Numbered from the stretch's first letter, positions 44,584-53,373 are shown. The stretch is 64,000 nt of DNA from Sporosarcina jeotgali (GCF_033304595.1 NZ_CP116341.1:1407001-1471000), one strand, 5' to 3'. Program-made: numbers and translations. The notes: generated from the letters alone by a model not told the origin.

Positions 44584-44615
44584 AAAAGACTGCTTGTTAA
44601 TAGGCGGTCTTTTTT
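44584..44615 (+). terminator. Terminator/attenuator before the ABC-F gene
   Basis: A 10-bp stem (44584-44593 with 44604-44613, one G-U) and T run, 17 bp past the small ORF's stop and about 40 bp before the ABC-F start. No second promoter is obvious between it and the ABC-F gene, so read-through would be needed. Confidence 0.75.
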
Positions 44616-44653
44616 GTTTGCCTGAAATCAGTGCGCTCCTGGAGGCACTTAAT

Positions 44654-46267
44654 ATGCATATAAAAGCGGAAAATCTTACGAAGTCCTATGGCGGAACAGC
44701 CATACTGGAAAAGTTGACTGTGGAAGTAAAATCTGGTGAGCATGTCGCACTGGTTGGACGTAATGGGTGTGGGAAAACAACCCTGTTACGCCTACTCGGA
44801 CGCGCCGAATCTCCTGACGCAGGTCGTATTATCCAAGCAAAGGACAGTAAAGTTGGGTATTTGCATCAGATTCCGTCTTATCCGGATTACGTTGTCAAAG
44901 ACGTTTTGTTTGAAGCATTTAGCGAACTGATTGAAATTGAACGTCGTATGAAAGAACTTGAATTGAAAATGGCAACTGACAATTCCGAACGGATCCTGCT
45001 CAGTTATGGAGAACTGCAAGAAACGTTCCTGGAACTAGGCGGGTATGAAATGGAATCGAAGCTAACGAGTATTTCAAATGGATTGGGAATTACTCGCTTT
45101 TTCCAGCAAAAGTTTGACGCGCTAAGCGGCGGTGAAAAAACAAAAGTGATGCTGGGTCAAATCTTACTGAAAAATCCAGACATCCTTCTCCTGGATGAAC
45201 CGACAAATCATCTCGATCTATCTGCCGTTGAATGGCTTGAGCAACATATTCAACAATTTCCAGGAACTGTAGTACTCGTTTCTCATGACCGTCAATTCAT
45301 GAACCAAGTTGCGGGGAAAGTAATTGAATTAGAAGACGGACAATGCTGGGTGAGCCACGGAAATTACGACTCATTTCTAGTGAATAAAGAAGCTAAATTA
45401 GAACAGCAGTTTTCTGAGTATAAAGAACAGCAAAAGAAAATCAAGAAGATTAAGGAAGCTATACGTCGTTTGCGTCAATGGGCAAACGAAGCCTCCCCTC
45501 CGAATCCAGATCTATTCCGCAAAGCAAAATCTATGGAGAAAATGCTTGCGAGAATAGAAATGGTCAAAAAGCCGAAAACTGAAAAAGCGATGCGGCTTCG
45601 GTTAGAAGCGAGCGAACGCAGCGGGAAAGAAGTGGTGCTGATTGAAAAGGTAAGTCATCAGTATTCATCAGGACACCCTCCGATTTTTTCTGACATCTCC
45701 ATGAATGTTTTCTGGAAAGATCGATTGGCGATAGTCGGAAATAACGGTACAGGAAAATCTACACTTTTGAAGTTGATCATGAACCAAATTGCGCCGTCTG
45801 AAGGACGAATTCATATAGGAAGCAATGTTACAATCGGATACTTAGCGCAACAATTCGATACGCTAAACGTTGAATTGCGTCTGATCGATGCTTTTCGCGA
45901 AGAGATAACGATGACAGAAGCGGATGCCAGACATGTCCTTGCACAATTTTTGTTTTATGGTCATGATGTCTTTAAGAAAGTGAAAGATTTAAGCGGCGGC
46001 GAGAAGATGCGACTTCGCCTCGCACAGCTGATGCAGCAGAATATTAATTTGCTCCTGCTGGACGAACCAACGAATCATCTGGACATTGAGAGTCGGGAAG
46101 TACTGGAAGAAACACTGGAACATTTTGAGGGTACAATTATTGCGGTGAGTCATGATCGCTATTTCCTGCAGAAGCTATTTAATAAGATTGCTTGGATTGA
46201 TCAAAAGCAAATTACCGTTCACGATGGTGATTACGAGTTTGCTCAGCGCAAGCATGTTGAGTGTTAA
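44654..46267 (+). CDS. ABC-F family ATPase (ribosome-associated)
   Basis: A 537-aa protein with two ABC domains and no membrane part. ATG 44654 lies 8 nt after GGAGG. Walker A GRNGCGKTT (about 35-43) and GNNGTGKST (about 350), signatures LSGGEKTK and LSGGEKMR, Walker B LLLLDEPTNHLD twice, and an interdomain linker of about 80 residues rich in Lys, Arg and Glu (KKIKKIKEAIRRLRQWAN). ABC-F proteins act on the ribosome; some protect it from antibiotics, others aid translation. The leader points to inducible expression and so to the resistance type, which is inference. Confidence 0.88.
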   Translation: MHIKAENLTKSYGGTAILEKLTVEVKSGEHVALVGRNGCGKTTLLRLLGRAESPDAGRIIQAKDSKVGYLHQIPSYPDYVVKDVLFEAFSELIEIERRMKELELKMATDNSERILLSYGELQETFLELGGYEMESKLTSISNGLGITRFFQQKFDALSGGEKTKVMLGQILLKNPDILLLDEPTNHLDLSAVEWLEQHIQQFPGTVVLVSHDRQFMNQVAGKVIELEDGQCWVSHGNYDSFLVNKEAKLEQQFSEYKEQQKKIKKIKEAIRRLRQWANEASPPNPDLFRKAKSMEKMLARIEMVKKPKTEKAMRLRLEASERSGKEVVLIEKVSHQYSSGHPPIFSDISMNVFWKDRLAIVGNNGTGKSTLLKLIMNQIAPSEGRIHIGSNVTIGYLAQQFDTLNVELRLIDAFREEITMTEADARHVLAQFLFYGHDVFKKVKDLSGGEKMRLRLAQLMQQNINLLLLDEPTNHLDIESREVLEETLEHFEGTIIAVSHDRYFLQKLFNKIAWIDQKQITVHDGDYEFAQRKHVEC

Positions 46268-46282
46268 GTAAGGGAGGGTGTT

Positions 46283-46807
46283 ATGAAACGGATTCTAGTA
46301 ATAGGAGTTTCTGCTGGTGCTGGAAAGTCGACATTTTCCAGTTGCTTGGGAGAAAAGCTCAACTATCCAGTCACTCATTTGGACAGTTTGTATTTTAGTC
46401 CTGGTTGGAATGAAGTTAGCGAGGAAGTGTTTGTGCAGCGTCAAAGAATTGCGACAGCTGAATCTTCTTGGGTTATAGAAGGCAACTATTCTAGAACATT
46501 GTCAGTTAGGGATGTACGTGCTGATACAGTTGTTTATTTGGAACTTCCTCTTTATCTGTGCTTAGTTCGTGTGTTTAAACGGCGAATTAGATATCATGGC
46601 CAAACGAGACCGGATATGGGAAAGGGATGTCATGAAAAATTAGACTGGGCATTCCTCAAGTATATCCTGACAACCTATCGGCGTAGGAAGATAGAGATGC
46701 GCAATCGGATGGAGCGATATGCAGATGATGGGAAAAAGGTGTTTGTTCTGCAATCTCGAAGACAAATAAAGGACTTTCTTGATATCAAATTAGACGAACT
46801 GCATTAG
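46283..46807 (+). CDS. P-loop kinase-like protein (FlaR/topology-modulation type)
   Basis: A 174-aa protein 15 bp behind the ABC-F gene, with GGGAGGGTG upstream. Walker A is GVSAGAGKST (8-17); HLDSLYFSPGW, WVIEGNYS and the Arg-rich RRIRYHGQTRPD lid fit the adenylate-kinase-like family annotated as FlaR or DNA topology modulation protein. It probably phosphorylates a small molecule; the historical name has weak support. Likely cotranscribed with the ABC-F gene. Confidence 0.8.
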   Translation: MKRILVIGVSAGAGKSTFSSCLGEKLNYPVTHLDSLYFSPGWNEVSEEVFVQRQRIATAESSWVIEGNYSRTLSVRDVRADTVVYLELPLYLCLVRVFKRRIRYHGQTRPDMGKGCHEKLDWAFLKYILTTYRRRKIEMRNRMERYADDGKKVFVLQSRRQIKDFLDIKLDELH

Positions 46808-46818
46808 CAGTTCGTTTT
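46794..46818 (+). terminator. Terminator overlapping the FlaR-like gene's end
   Basis: ACGAACTGC (46794-46802) pairs with GCAGTTCGT (46807-46815) with a 4-nt loop that holds the stop codon. Confidence 0.7.
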
Positions 46819-46897
46819 AATTGTATTCTATTTGGATTAAAAGTATTATTATCCTGAATTAAGAGTAATTGTTTTTAGATAATAGGGGGTTCTAGTA

Positions 46898-47869
46898 ATG
46901 GAGTTAAAAGGCATCCATCACGTTTCGGCTATCACTGCAAACGCAGCTGGAAATTTACACTTTTACACAGATATCATGGGAATGCGACTTGTGAAAAAGA
47001 CTGTCAATCAGGATGCACCTTCGATGTATCATTTGTTTTACGCTGATGAAGCAGGGAATCCGGGCACGGAGTTAACTTTTTTTGAAATCCCGCACGCAGG
47101 TGCTACTCGTCCAGGTACGAATAGTATTTCGTTGACATCGTTAAGAGTGGCGTCAGACGAGGCACTATACTTTTGGAAAGAGCGATTTAAAAAGTATGGG
47201 GTGGATCAAGAAGAAATTACGGAACGAGTGGGACGTAAAACAATTCGATTTACAGATGCTGAAGGACAGCGGCTGATGCTCGTTTCGGATGAGAAAAATG
47301 CGGGAGTAGAAGGCGGAACACCACGATTTCACAAGGAAGTCCCAAAAGAATTCGGGATAATCGGACTTGGTCCTGTGACGCTGACTGTTGCAAATGGCGA
47401 ATTGACTAGAAAGTTAATAGAAGAAGTTTTGAAATTTAGTCCAGCAGCTACTTACCCTTCTGAAGTGGATGGCCAGCGTGAGGTGGTCGTTTATTCGACA
47501 GGAGAAGGCGGAACAGGTGCGGAACTTATTCTTGAGGAACGCACAGATTTAGCGACTGAACGGCTTGGACGTGGAAGTGTTCACCATGTTGCGCTTCGTG
47601 CAGCGGACCAGAAAGAACTTTCAAACTGGATTGAACGGCTCACGGAAATGAAAGTTCCGCATTCAGGTTTTATTGATAGATTCTATTTCCGCTCTGTTTA
47701 TATTAAAGATCCGAATGGGTTAACAATTGAACTCGCAACGGACGGACCGGGATTTGATGCCGATGAGCCGTTTGAAACGATGGGGGAGTCCTTAGCGCTG
47801 CCGCCATTTTTGGAACCGCGGCGCGAGGAAATTGAAAGACGGCTTAAGCCGCTGGGTGGCGGGAATTAA
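46898..47869 (+). CDS. Ring-cleaving dioxygenase, MhqO/MhqA-like (VOC family)
   Basis: A 323-aa two-domain VOC dioxygenase. It opens KGIHHVSAITANAAGNL, as MhqO-type hydroquinone dioxygenases do. Metal ligands: His at HHVSA (about 7), His in GSVHHVALRA (about 227) and Glu in LTIELATDGPGF (about 277). The family opens quinone-derived rings with Fe2+ and helps detoxify quinones; in B. subtilis such genes are under MhqR (a MarR regulator). A decaying marR gene lies 1.2 kb away but is not adjacent. The 20-bp repeat array starts 19 bp past the stop. Confidence 0.87.
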   Translation: MELKGIHHVSAITANAAGNLHFYTDIMGMRLVKKTVNQDAPSMYHLFYADEAGNPGTELTFFEIPHAGATRPGTNSISLTSLRVASDEALYFWKERFKKYGVDQEEITERVGRKTIRFTDAEGQRLMLVSDEKNAGVEGGTPRFHKEVPKEFGIIGLGPVTLTVANGELTRKLIEEVLKFSPAATYPSEVDGQREVVVYSTGEGGTGAELILEERTDLATERLGRGSVHHVALRAADQKELSNWIERLTEMKVPHSGFIDRFYFRSVYIKDPNGLTIELATDGPGFDADEPFETMGESLALPPFLEPRREEIERRLKPLGGGN

Positions 47870-47887
47870 TATGAAACATGTTTTATG

Positions 47888-48057
47888 TTTATGATCATAA
47901 TGCTGGGTTTATGAGCGGAAATCTGTGTTTATGATCACAATGCTGGGTTTATGAGCGGAAATTTGTGTTTATGATCACAATGCTGGGTTTATGAGCGGAA
48001 TCCGCGGTTTATGATCACAATGCTGAGCTTATGAGCGGAATCAAATCTTTATGGTCA
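47888..48057. repeat. 20-bp-period intergenic repeat array, copy 2
   Basis: The core TTTATGA (or TTATGA/TTTATGG variant) begins at 47888, 47908, 47928, 47948, 47968, 47988, 48008, 48028 and 48048: nine units at exactly 20 bp. Units alternate between a TTTATGATCACAATGCTGGG type and a TTTATGAGCGGAAATYTGTG type, giving a 40-bp higher repeat. It is the reverse complement orientation of the array at 10874. It lies between convergent genes, before a terminator. Stops in all frames rule out a coding role. Confidence 0.93.
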
Positions 48058-48077
48058 CCACTACATCCAAACCAACA

Positions 48078-48105
48078 AAAAAGAGCAGCCGCGGCTGCTC
48101 TTTTT
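48078..48105. terminator. Bidirectional terminator
   Basis: A fully self-complementary 28-bp element (AAAAAGAGCAGCCG and its complement) right after the repeat array, between convergent genes. Confidence 0.9.
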
Positions 48106-48926
48106 CATGTTGTCTCTTTTAAGATTTCATCCACCGTTGCGTTTACTTCATCGCGTTTCATCTTTTCTTCGCCTTTTTCAAGTGCAGACAATGTCTTTTT
48201 CGCGAGTGCTAGTGGGATTTTGCAGAATAGTGTTATGTTTTTTGTTTCGATCTGCTTCATATAGTCATCCGCCATATCTAAATTTTCTCTGGCGTAGCCA
48301 AACAAATCATCGCGCGTCCAGCCTTCAGGTAAGAAGCGGACGCCTCGTTCTGCGTCTTCATCTTGATTGCGTAACATATTGACCGCCTGCAATCCACGGC
48401 CATAGCCGATTGCTAATTCGCGATCAGTTTTTGTCCCATTGTATTGCTCCCAAATATCAGAAAGCATGACACCGACGAGTCCTGCTACATAGTACGTATA
48501 CTCATCCAAGTCTTCTTTTGTTTCGATTTGGAAGTCTTTTTCAACCCACTTCGCCATGCCATCCGCCATAATTGCAGTCACATTGCGCACGTTTTCATAC
48601 AGTTCCGATGGACATACTGCAAGCCAGTCAGCTAGACGAAGTGTCACTTCAGGAAGCTGCCCTTCAACTGGTTTCAAAAGTGCCGCATACTCTTCTTGGT
48701 TAAATCCATTCCGAAGCAAATCGGCTGTAGCCCGGAGTAATGCAGTCTTTTTTACAGGATCCAGTTGTTCGTGATCTTCAATTTCATCGATTGCACGTAA
48801 GCAAAGGTAAGCAGAACCGACTGTTTTACGCAGTGTCGAGTTCAATAATTTAATGGGTATGTAAAATGTGCGGCTCGTTTCTTTTAAAACGCGCATCGCA
48901 TCCTTTTGTAAGGCAGCTTCATTCAT
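48105..48926 (-). CDS. Squalene/phytoene synthase family protein
   Basis: A 273-aa enzyme. ATG 48926 follows AAGGA; the much longer open frame to 49145 is a non-coding extension. The first Asp-rich motif is DEIED (47-51) after SRTFYIPIKLL. The second, NMLRNQDEDAERG (about 180), has Asn where most family members have the first Asp (NxxRDxxED). The family joins two farnesyl or geranylgeranyl diphosphates head-to-head; B. subtilis YisP is instead a phosphatase. The altered motif leaves the activity open. No other isoprenoid genes are nearby. Confidence 0.8.
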   Translation of the reverse strand: MNEAALQKDAMRVLKETSRTFYIPIKLLNSTLRKTVGSAYLCLRAIDEIEDHEQLDPVKKTALLRATADLLRNGFNQEEYAALLKPVEGQLPEVTLRLADWLAVCPSELYENVRNVTAIMADGMAKWVEKDFQIETKEDLDEYTYYVAGLVGVMLSDIWEQYNGTKTDRELAIGYGRGLQAVNMLRNQDEDAERGVRFLPEGWTRDDLFGYARENLDMADDYMKQIETKNITLFCKIPLALAKKTLSALEKGEEKMKRDEVNATVDEILKETT

Positions 48927-49071
48927 GTCAAAATCCTTCTTTCCATAATACGATGTAGTAGACTCTATTGTTTCTATCATACCGCTTACGCACTGTCTTT
49001 TCCATTGAAAGCCTCTTGAATGCTTGGCGCAAGCTAAACGGGAACTTATGCTTGTAAGGAGGTAGAATATT

Positions 49072-49524
49072 ATGTCTGCAGTGTATAAAACGGATTTTGT
49101 TAGATTTGAAGAACTATTCTGGAATGTGACGCGGGAAATGGGCAAGATGTGGAAGGAAGTTTTCGAAGAGCATCTGCCAGGTTCACAGTCTTATCTGGTA
49201 TTTACATTAGCGCGAAAAGGTCCTCTGAAAAGGTCGGAGCTCGCACAAATTCTAGGATTGACTGCCGGTGCCGTGACAGTTGCGTCTGATAAATTGATTG
49301 CCCATGGATATGTCACTCGTCTTCGTGATGAATCTGACCGGCGCATTGTACACCTTGCAATTACTGAAGATGGCAGGGAAATGCTGCAGCATTTGTGAGC
49401 AGTAGGAAGAACAAAAATGACAGAAGCCTTCATTCATCTTAATGATGGCCAATTGCCGATGCTGATTGAGGTCTTTGAACAAGCAGCTGTCAATATATCC
49501 ATTATGAAAGGAAACGAGCAATGA
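49072..49524 (+). pseudogene. MarR family regulator interrupted by an in-frame stop
   Basis: The frame encodes a MarR winged helix (KRSELAQILGLTAGAVTVASDKLIAHGYVTRL) and stops at TGA 49396-49398 after 108 residues. In the same frame the sequence continues for 42 codons (MTEAFIHLNDGQLPMLIEVFEQ...) with the dimerisation helix expected of MarR, ending at TGA 49522-49524. A single base change in one codon explains it. Total length without that stop, 150 aa, is usual. GGAGG precedes the start. The shortened product could still bind DNA but lacks the last dimer helix. Confidence 0.82.
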
Positions 49525-49974
49525 ACCATTTAATTGCGAAATAAAAAGTGACGATTATGATTGGTATCATGAGTACGATGTTTTTTCGCTAGCAACCAAA
49601 CGATTATCGGTGTCGCCATGCCTCAAATCATTTCGCGACTTGGCGGCATGGGTTATTACACGTGGGTAATTACAATTTACTTACTGACAATGGCTGTTGC
49701 AACAATCCTCGTTGGGAAACGTTCTGATATTTACGGTAGAAAACCGTTTCTGCTTGCGGGTATCGGAATTTTCATGGTCGGGGCATTCCTGTCCGGATTC
49801 TCTTCAACAATTTTCCAACGTATTGTTTTCAGGGGGATTACTGGCATCGGCGGCGGTGTCATCATACCTACTGCTTTTACCGCAGTCGGAGACCTGTATT
49901 TACCAAAAGAATTGGCAAAATGGACGGGGGTAATAAGTGGAATCTTTGTGATTTCGAGTGTACTTGGACCTTGA
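49521..49974 (+). pseudogene. MFS drug exporter remnant (DHA2-like), several lesions
   Basis: Overlaps the marR end as ATGA, an operon layout. Lesions: TAA stop at 49542-49544 after 7 codons; an extra T in the run at 49581-49586 shifts the frame; the C-terminus is lost after ISSVLGP at 49974, in the middle of what is motif C in EmrB/QacA-type exporters. Only about 150 of an expected 450-500 residues remain (VAMPQIISRLGG, GKRSDIYGRKP, GITGIGGGVIIP). Confidence 0.82.
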
Positions 49975-49990
49975 AAAGGAAGTGTTAAAA

Positions 49991-50758
49991 ATGATTTTAC
50001 GTGAGCGGGAAGAGGAGTTTGTAATGATTGAACAAGATCATCACGGTCATTTGTCGGAACGGATTATGAGTCATTGGAAAAAAGAGTTATTCCCAGGAAT
50101 CGATAAAAGAGATTCCGTCTTAATGGCCATAAAACATCATGATCTGGGATGGTTGCCATTCGACAAAGAGCCTTTTTGGAATGATGCTAAACAAAAACCC
50201 TATAGTTTCACGGATTTTCCTTTTCCAGCAAAAATGATTCTTCACAAACAAGGATTGAACTTGGTAGAACAGTTAGATCCATATGCAGCAATTCTTTGCA
50301 GTGAGCATTACAGTCAATTCCTAATCGGAAGTAAAGATCCAGATGCCATCGATTTCCTAGAAGCCGAGTTTAATCGCAGGAAGCGGTTGAAAAATGTACA
50401 GAAAGAGTTTGATGAACTTATTTTCAAGAAACACTATGGCTTACTGCAGCTGGGAGATAACTTTTCGTTATACGCTTGTATTAATGAGCCTGGCGTTGTG
50501 AAATCTGAAGAACATCCATTTTTTAAGGAAGGCATTCCTTCACCAGAATACCTGGAAGGGTTGCCCAGTCATCGAATGGATGTCCGGTTTGCTGATAACA
50601 GAACAATTTGTGTGGAAAATTTTCCGTTTGATAACTCATTTGAAATTGAGTATACTCAACGAATTGTAACCCGCCAGGCTGTTCGAGATATTGGATTGAT
50701 TAAAGCCTATAGCGAAGCAAGAGTTGAAACCATCCGGTTGGATTTCAAAAGTAAATAA
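49991..50758 (+). CDS. DUF3891 family protein
   Basis: A 255-aa soluble protein. ATG 49991 follows AAAAGGAAGTG; the frame overlaps the exporter remnant upstream only by a non-coding extension. It contains His/Asp motifs (KHHDLGWLPFD near 46-56, SEHYSQF near 100) that resemble the HD-domain set-up, in keeping with DUF3891, whose reaction is unknown. It has a strong terminator of its own. It was probably brought next to the remnant by the deletion that cut the exporter gene. Confidence 0.78.
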   Translation: MILREREEEFVMIEQDHHGHLSERIMSHWKKELFPGIDKRDSVLMAIKHHDLGWLPFDKEPFWNDAKQKPYSFTDFPFPAKMILHKQGLNLVEQLDPYAAILCSEHYSQFLIGSKDPDAIDFLEAEFNRRKRLKNVQKEFDELIFKKHYGLLQLGDNFSLYACINEPGVVKSEEHPFFKEGIPSPEYLEGLPSHRMDVRFADNRTICVENFPFDNSFEIEYTQRIVTRQAVRDIGLIKAYSEARVETIRLDFKSK

Positions 50759-50760
50759 TC

Positions 50761-50806
50761 AAAGAGGAGCAGATTGCTAGTTTAAGCATCTGCTCCTCTT
50801 GTTTTA
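50761..50806 (+). terminator. Terminator after the DUF3891 gene
   Basis: A perfect 13-bp stem (50762-50774 with 50788-50800) with T-rich tail. Confidence 0.88.
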
Positions 50807-50859
50807 GTTAGTTATCTGAATTATCATTATAATAGATTCTATCATTGAGGAGGATGTTG

Positions 50860-52452
50860 ATGACTAATCAAGTCAATGTTGATGGGCTTATTGATCAAGT
50901 ACAATCTGTAAGAAGAAACACGCTGGGTGATTTGCTCCTAAGAACGAGTGAACGTTTTCCGAAGAAAATTGCACTTGTGTTTAAAAAACAGCGCCTCACC
51001 TATCATGAACTGAATGTTCTTGTGAATCAGACTGCACATGGGCTTTTATCGATTGGGATTAAAAAAGGTGATTTTGTCACGGTTATGTCTAGAAACAGCA
51101 TGGATTTTGCCATCCTCAACTTTGCATTAGCACGTATTGGATCAATAATGGTGCCAATTAATTATATGTTAACTGAAGATGAGATTAGTTTTATTCTTGA
51201 ACATGCTAAGATACATGCAGTATTTGCTTCAGAGGAATTCACATCGATTATGGATCGGGCAATGCTTCATCATAAAGCAGAGCAAAAGGTGGTAATCGGA
51301 CAAAACAACGAAAATGACGTTGAAGACTGGAAAAACCTCAATAAAATTCGCAAGGATCAGTCCGACGTACTTCCAGAAAGTCAAATTGAAGATGATGATA
51401 TTGCACATGTGTTATATACGAGCGGGACTGAGTCCAGACCTAAAGGCGTCATGCTCAGTCATAAAAGCCTGATAAGTGAATATGTCAGCTGTATAGTAGA
51501 TGGGAAAATGAGTGAGGATGATATTGTCATTCACGCGCTCCCTTTATATCACAGTGCGCAATTGCATGTTTTCCTAGGTCCGAGTGTTTACTTAGGGTCA
51601 ACGGGTGTCATTTTGGAATACCCAACTCCTGAGACAATCTTAAAAACGATTGAAGAGCAACACGCAACGTTGCTGTTCTGTCCTCCGACTGTATGGATTG
51701 CACTTCTCCGCCATGAGGACTTCGATAAAAGGGATCTGTTATCACTAAAAAAATGCTATTATGGTGCCGCAATTATGCCGATGGAAATATTGAAAGAGTT
51801 GAATGAACGATTACCCGGTGCATCTCTTTGGAATTTTTATGGTCAAACAGAAGTGGCACCGCTAGCAACAGCGCTGCAACCTGAAGATCAGCTGAGAAAG
51901 CTTGGTTCAGCAGGATTACCAAGTTTGAACGTACAAACCAGAATTGTAAATGATCAGGATGAGGAAATGCCCCGAGGAGAGCTAGGGGAGATTGTTCATC
52001 GAACCCCCCATGCTATGAAAGGATATCTGCACGATGCAGAAAAAACAGCTGAAGCATTTCGGGGAGGCTGGTTTCACAGCGGGGATTTAGGGGTTATGGA
52101 CGAAGAAGGATATGTTACGATTGTGGATCGGAAGAAAGATATGATTAATACCGGAGGCGTCAACGTTTCCAGCAGAGAAGTGGAGGAAATTATTTACGAA
52201 ATGGAAGACGTGTCTGAAGTGGCGGTTATTAGCATTCCAGATTCTTATTGGATTGAAGCGGTAACAGCAGTCATCGTTCCAAAAGCAGGTAAAGTATTAA
52301 GTGAAGATGAGGTCGTTGAGTTCTGTAAAAAACGATTGTCATCTTTTAAAACGCCTAAGTATGTTGAATTCACAAATGAGCTGCCTAAAAACCCAAGCGG
52401 CAAAGTGTTAAAACGCACATTGAGAACGGATTATGCGAGCAGAAGCAGATAA
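50860..52452 (+). CDS. AMP-forming acyl-CoA synthetase (fatty acid CoA ligase)
   Basis: A 530-aa enzyme that activates a carboxylic acid to its CoA thioester via an acyl-AMP. ATG 50860 lies 7 nt after AGGAGG. The P-loop YTSGTESRPKGVMLSH is at about 187-202, NFYGQTE (about 328) is the adenine motif, GWFHSGDLG (about 408) the hinge motif, and PKNPSGKVLKR near the end carries the catalytic Lys. Chain-length preference cannot be read. No beta-oxidation genes are adjacent. Confidence 0.9.
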   Translation: MTNQVNVDGLIDQVQSVRRNTLGDLLLRTSERFPKKIALVFKKQRLTYHELNVLVNQTAHGLLSIGIKKGDFVTVMSRNSMDFAILNFALARIGSIMVPINYMLTEDEISFILEHAKIHAVFASEEFTSIMDRAMLHHKAEQKVVIGQNNENDVEDWKNLNKIRKDQSDVLPESQIEDDDIAHVLYTSGTESRPKGVMLSHKSLISEYVSCIVDGKMSEDDIVIHALPLYHSAQLHVFLGPSVYLGSTGVILEYPTPETILKTIEEQHATLLFCPPTVWIALLRHEDFDKRDLLSLKKCYYGAAIMPMEILKELNERLPGASLWNFYGQTEVAPLATALQPEDQLRKLGSAGLPSLNVQTRIVNDQDEEMPRGELGEIVHRTPHAMKGYLHDAEKTAEAFRGGWFHSGDLGVMDEEGYVTIVDRKKDMINTGGVNVSSREVEEIIYEMEDVSEVAVISIPDSYWIEAVTAVIVPKAGKVLSEDEVVEFCKKRLSSFKTPKYVEFTNELPKNPSGKVLKRTLRTDYASRSR

Positions 52453-52466
52453 TGACCATTATTAAA

Positions 52467-52808
52467 TTAGGAACCTTCACCCGTATCAAAGTATAAATGC
52501 GCATGTAAGCTGCAGCCAGGATTAAAATCACTTTGACACTTTGGGCAATTGGATTGGCAGCTTAAATACTGCCGAATCGTCAGTTCATGTCCGCAATTGC
52601 CGCATAGAACGGCTTTTTGGTCAAAGTGATTTTGTGGCCATGGTTTTGGCTTTCCGCATCCGCATTGTGTATGGCATTCAAAACAAGGGAAATACTGATT
52701 ACAACAATAGAACTTGATGGCAATCCGATCAATTTCTTTATGGTAATGCAAACAACGCGTTTCTGAATCTACTTCGATTCCAGCAACATTTTGTCCATGT
52801 ATGTACAT
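52467..52808 (-). CDS. CHY zinc finger protein
   Basis: A 113-aa protein rich in Cys and His. ATG 52808 follows AGGAGTTGAAAG; a longer frame upstream is non-coding. The CHYHKE motif (20-24), FYCCNQYFPCFECH, CGNC, CQSNCPKCQ and the HAHLYF end outline the CHY zinc finger that binds three zinc ions (as in RCHY1 but without the RING part). Its bacterial role is unknown. It is convergent with the acyl-CoA ligase gene. Confidence 0.85.
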   Translation of the reverse strand: MYIHGQNVAGIEVDSETRCLHYHKEIDRIAIKFYCCNQYFPCFECHTQCGCGKPKPWPQNHFDQKAVLCGNCGHELTIRQYLSCQSNCPKCQSDFNPGCSLHAHLYFDTGEGS

Positions 52809-52950
52809 CCGACTTTCAACTCCTTTCTTAATATTGTACGCTAACAGTTGAATGTAAACAAAAAGCGTGAATTTAAGTGCATTCAAGGCATATTGATGCA
52901 TACTACACCATGTTTTGTGGTATACACAAGTAGGAAGGAGGGATTGCTGA

Positions 52951-53373
52951 ATGACATTTGTCCATATTGGCGTGTTTTTAATCGCACTATCGTTCGCCAT
53001 TTTCGCAATTTATTTATGTATTGTTTTGACAAGAATAACAGGATTGCTGAGAACTGTCGGGAGTACTGCTAACCGTATGGCAGACAAAGCGGATATTTCC
53101 ATCAAAGAGTTGGAATTGACAATTGTTGAGGCGAGAACTTCAGCAACCGATGTACAAGTGAAATTAGATGCTTTGAACAGCGTCGCTGAAACTGCTCAAA
53201 ACCTTGGAGATACTGTGTACACAGCTTCAGAAAGTGTACATGGAATGGTGGAAACCTATGCCAAGCTACCGGATTTGCCGGGAACAAAGCCTTTTGTAAG
53301 ACTTATACAGCTTGCAGAGTTTGCTTCAAGCCTATTCTCTACATGGAAAAAAGCTGAAAATGTAACGAAATGA
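52951..53373 (+). CDS. DUF948 membrane-anchored coiled-coil protein (1)
   Basis: A 140-aa protein with one N-terminal membrane helix (about 5-28) and a cytoplasmic or surface coiled-coil region, the DUF948 layout (as in B. subtilis YtxG). Start follows AAGGAGG. It is 13 bp before a second DUF948 gene and the two form an operon. Related genes in Bacilli belong to general-stress and wall-associated sets, which may or may not apply here. Confidence 0.82.
   Translation: MTFVHIGVFLIALSFAIFAIYLCIVLTRITGLLRTVGSTANRMADKADISIKELELTIVEARTSATDVQVKLDALNSVAETAQNLGDTVYTASESVHGMVETYAKLPDLPGTKPFVRLIQLAEFASSLFSTWKKAENVTK

Noticed and set aside
47870..48077. Repeat array as CRISPR
   Set aside because: Unit and spacer are only about 10 bp each, spacers are themselves repetitive, and no cas genes are present.
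48927..49145. Longer squalene-synthase-like frame
   Set aside because: The extra 73 residues do not resemble the family and run under the marR start; ATG 48926 has its own ribosome site.
49396..49398. Selenocysteine or programmed read-through at the marR TGA
   Set aside because: No selenocysteine-type hairpin after it and the neighbouring exporter is clearly decayed; a nonsense mutation is simpler.
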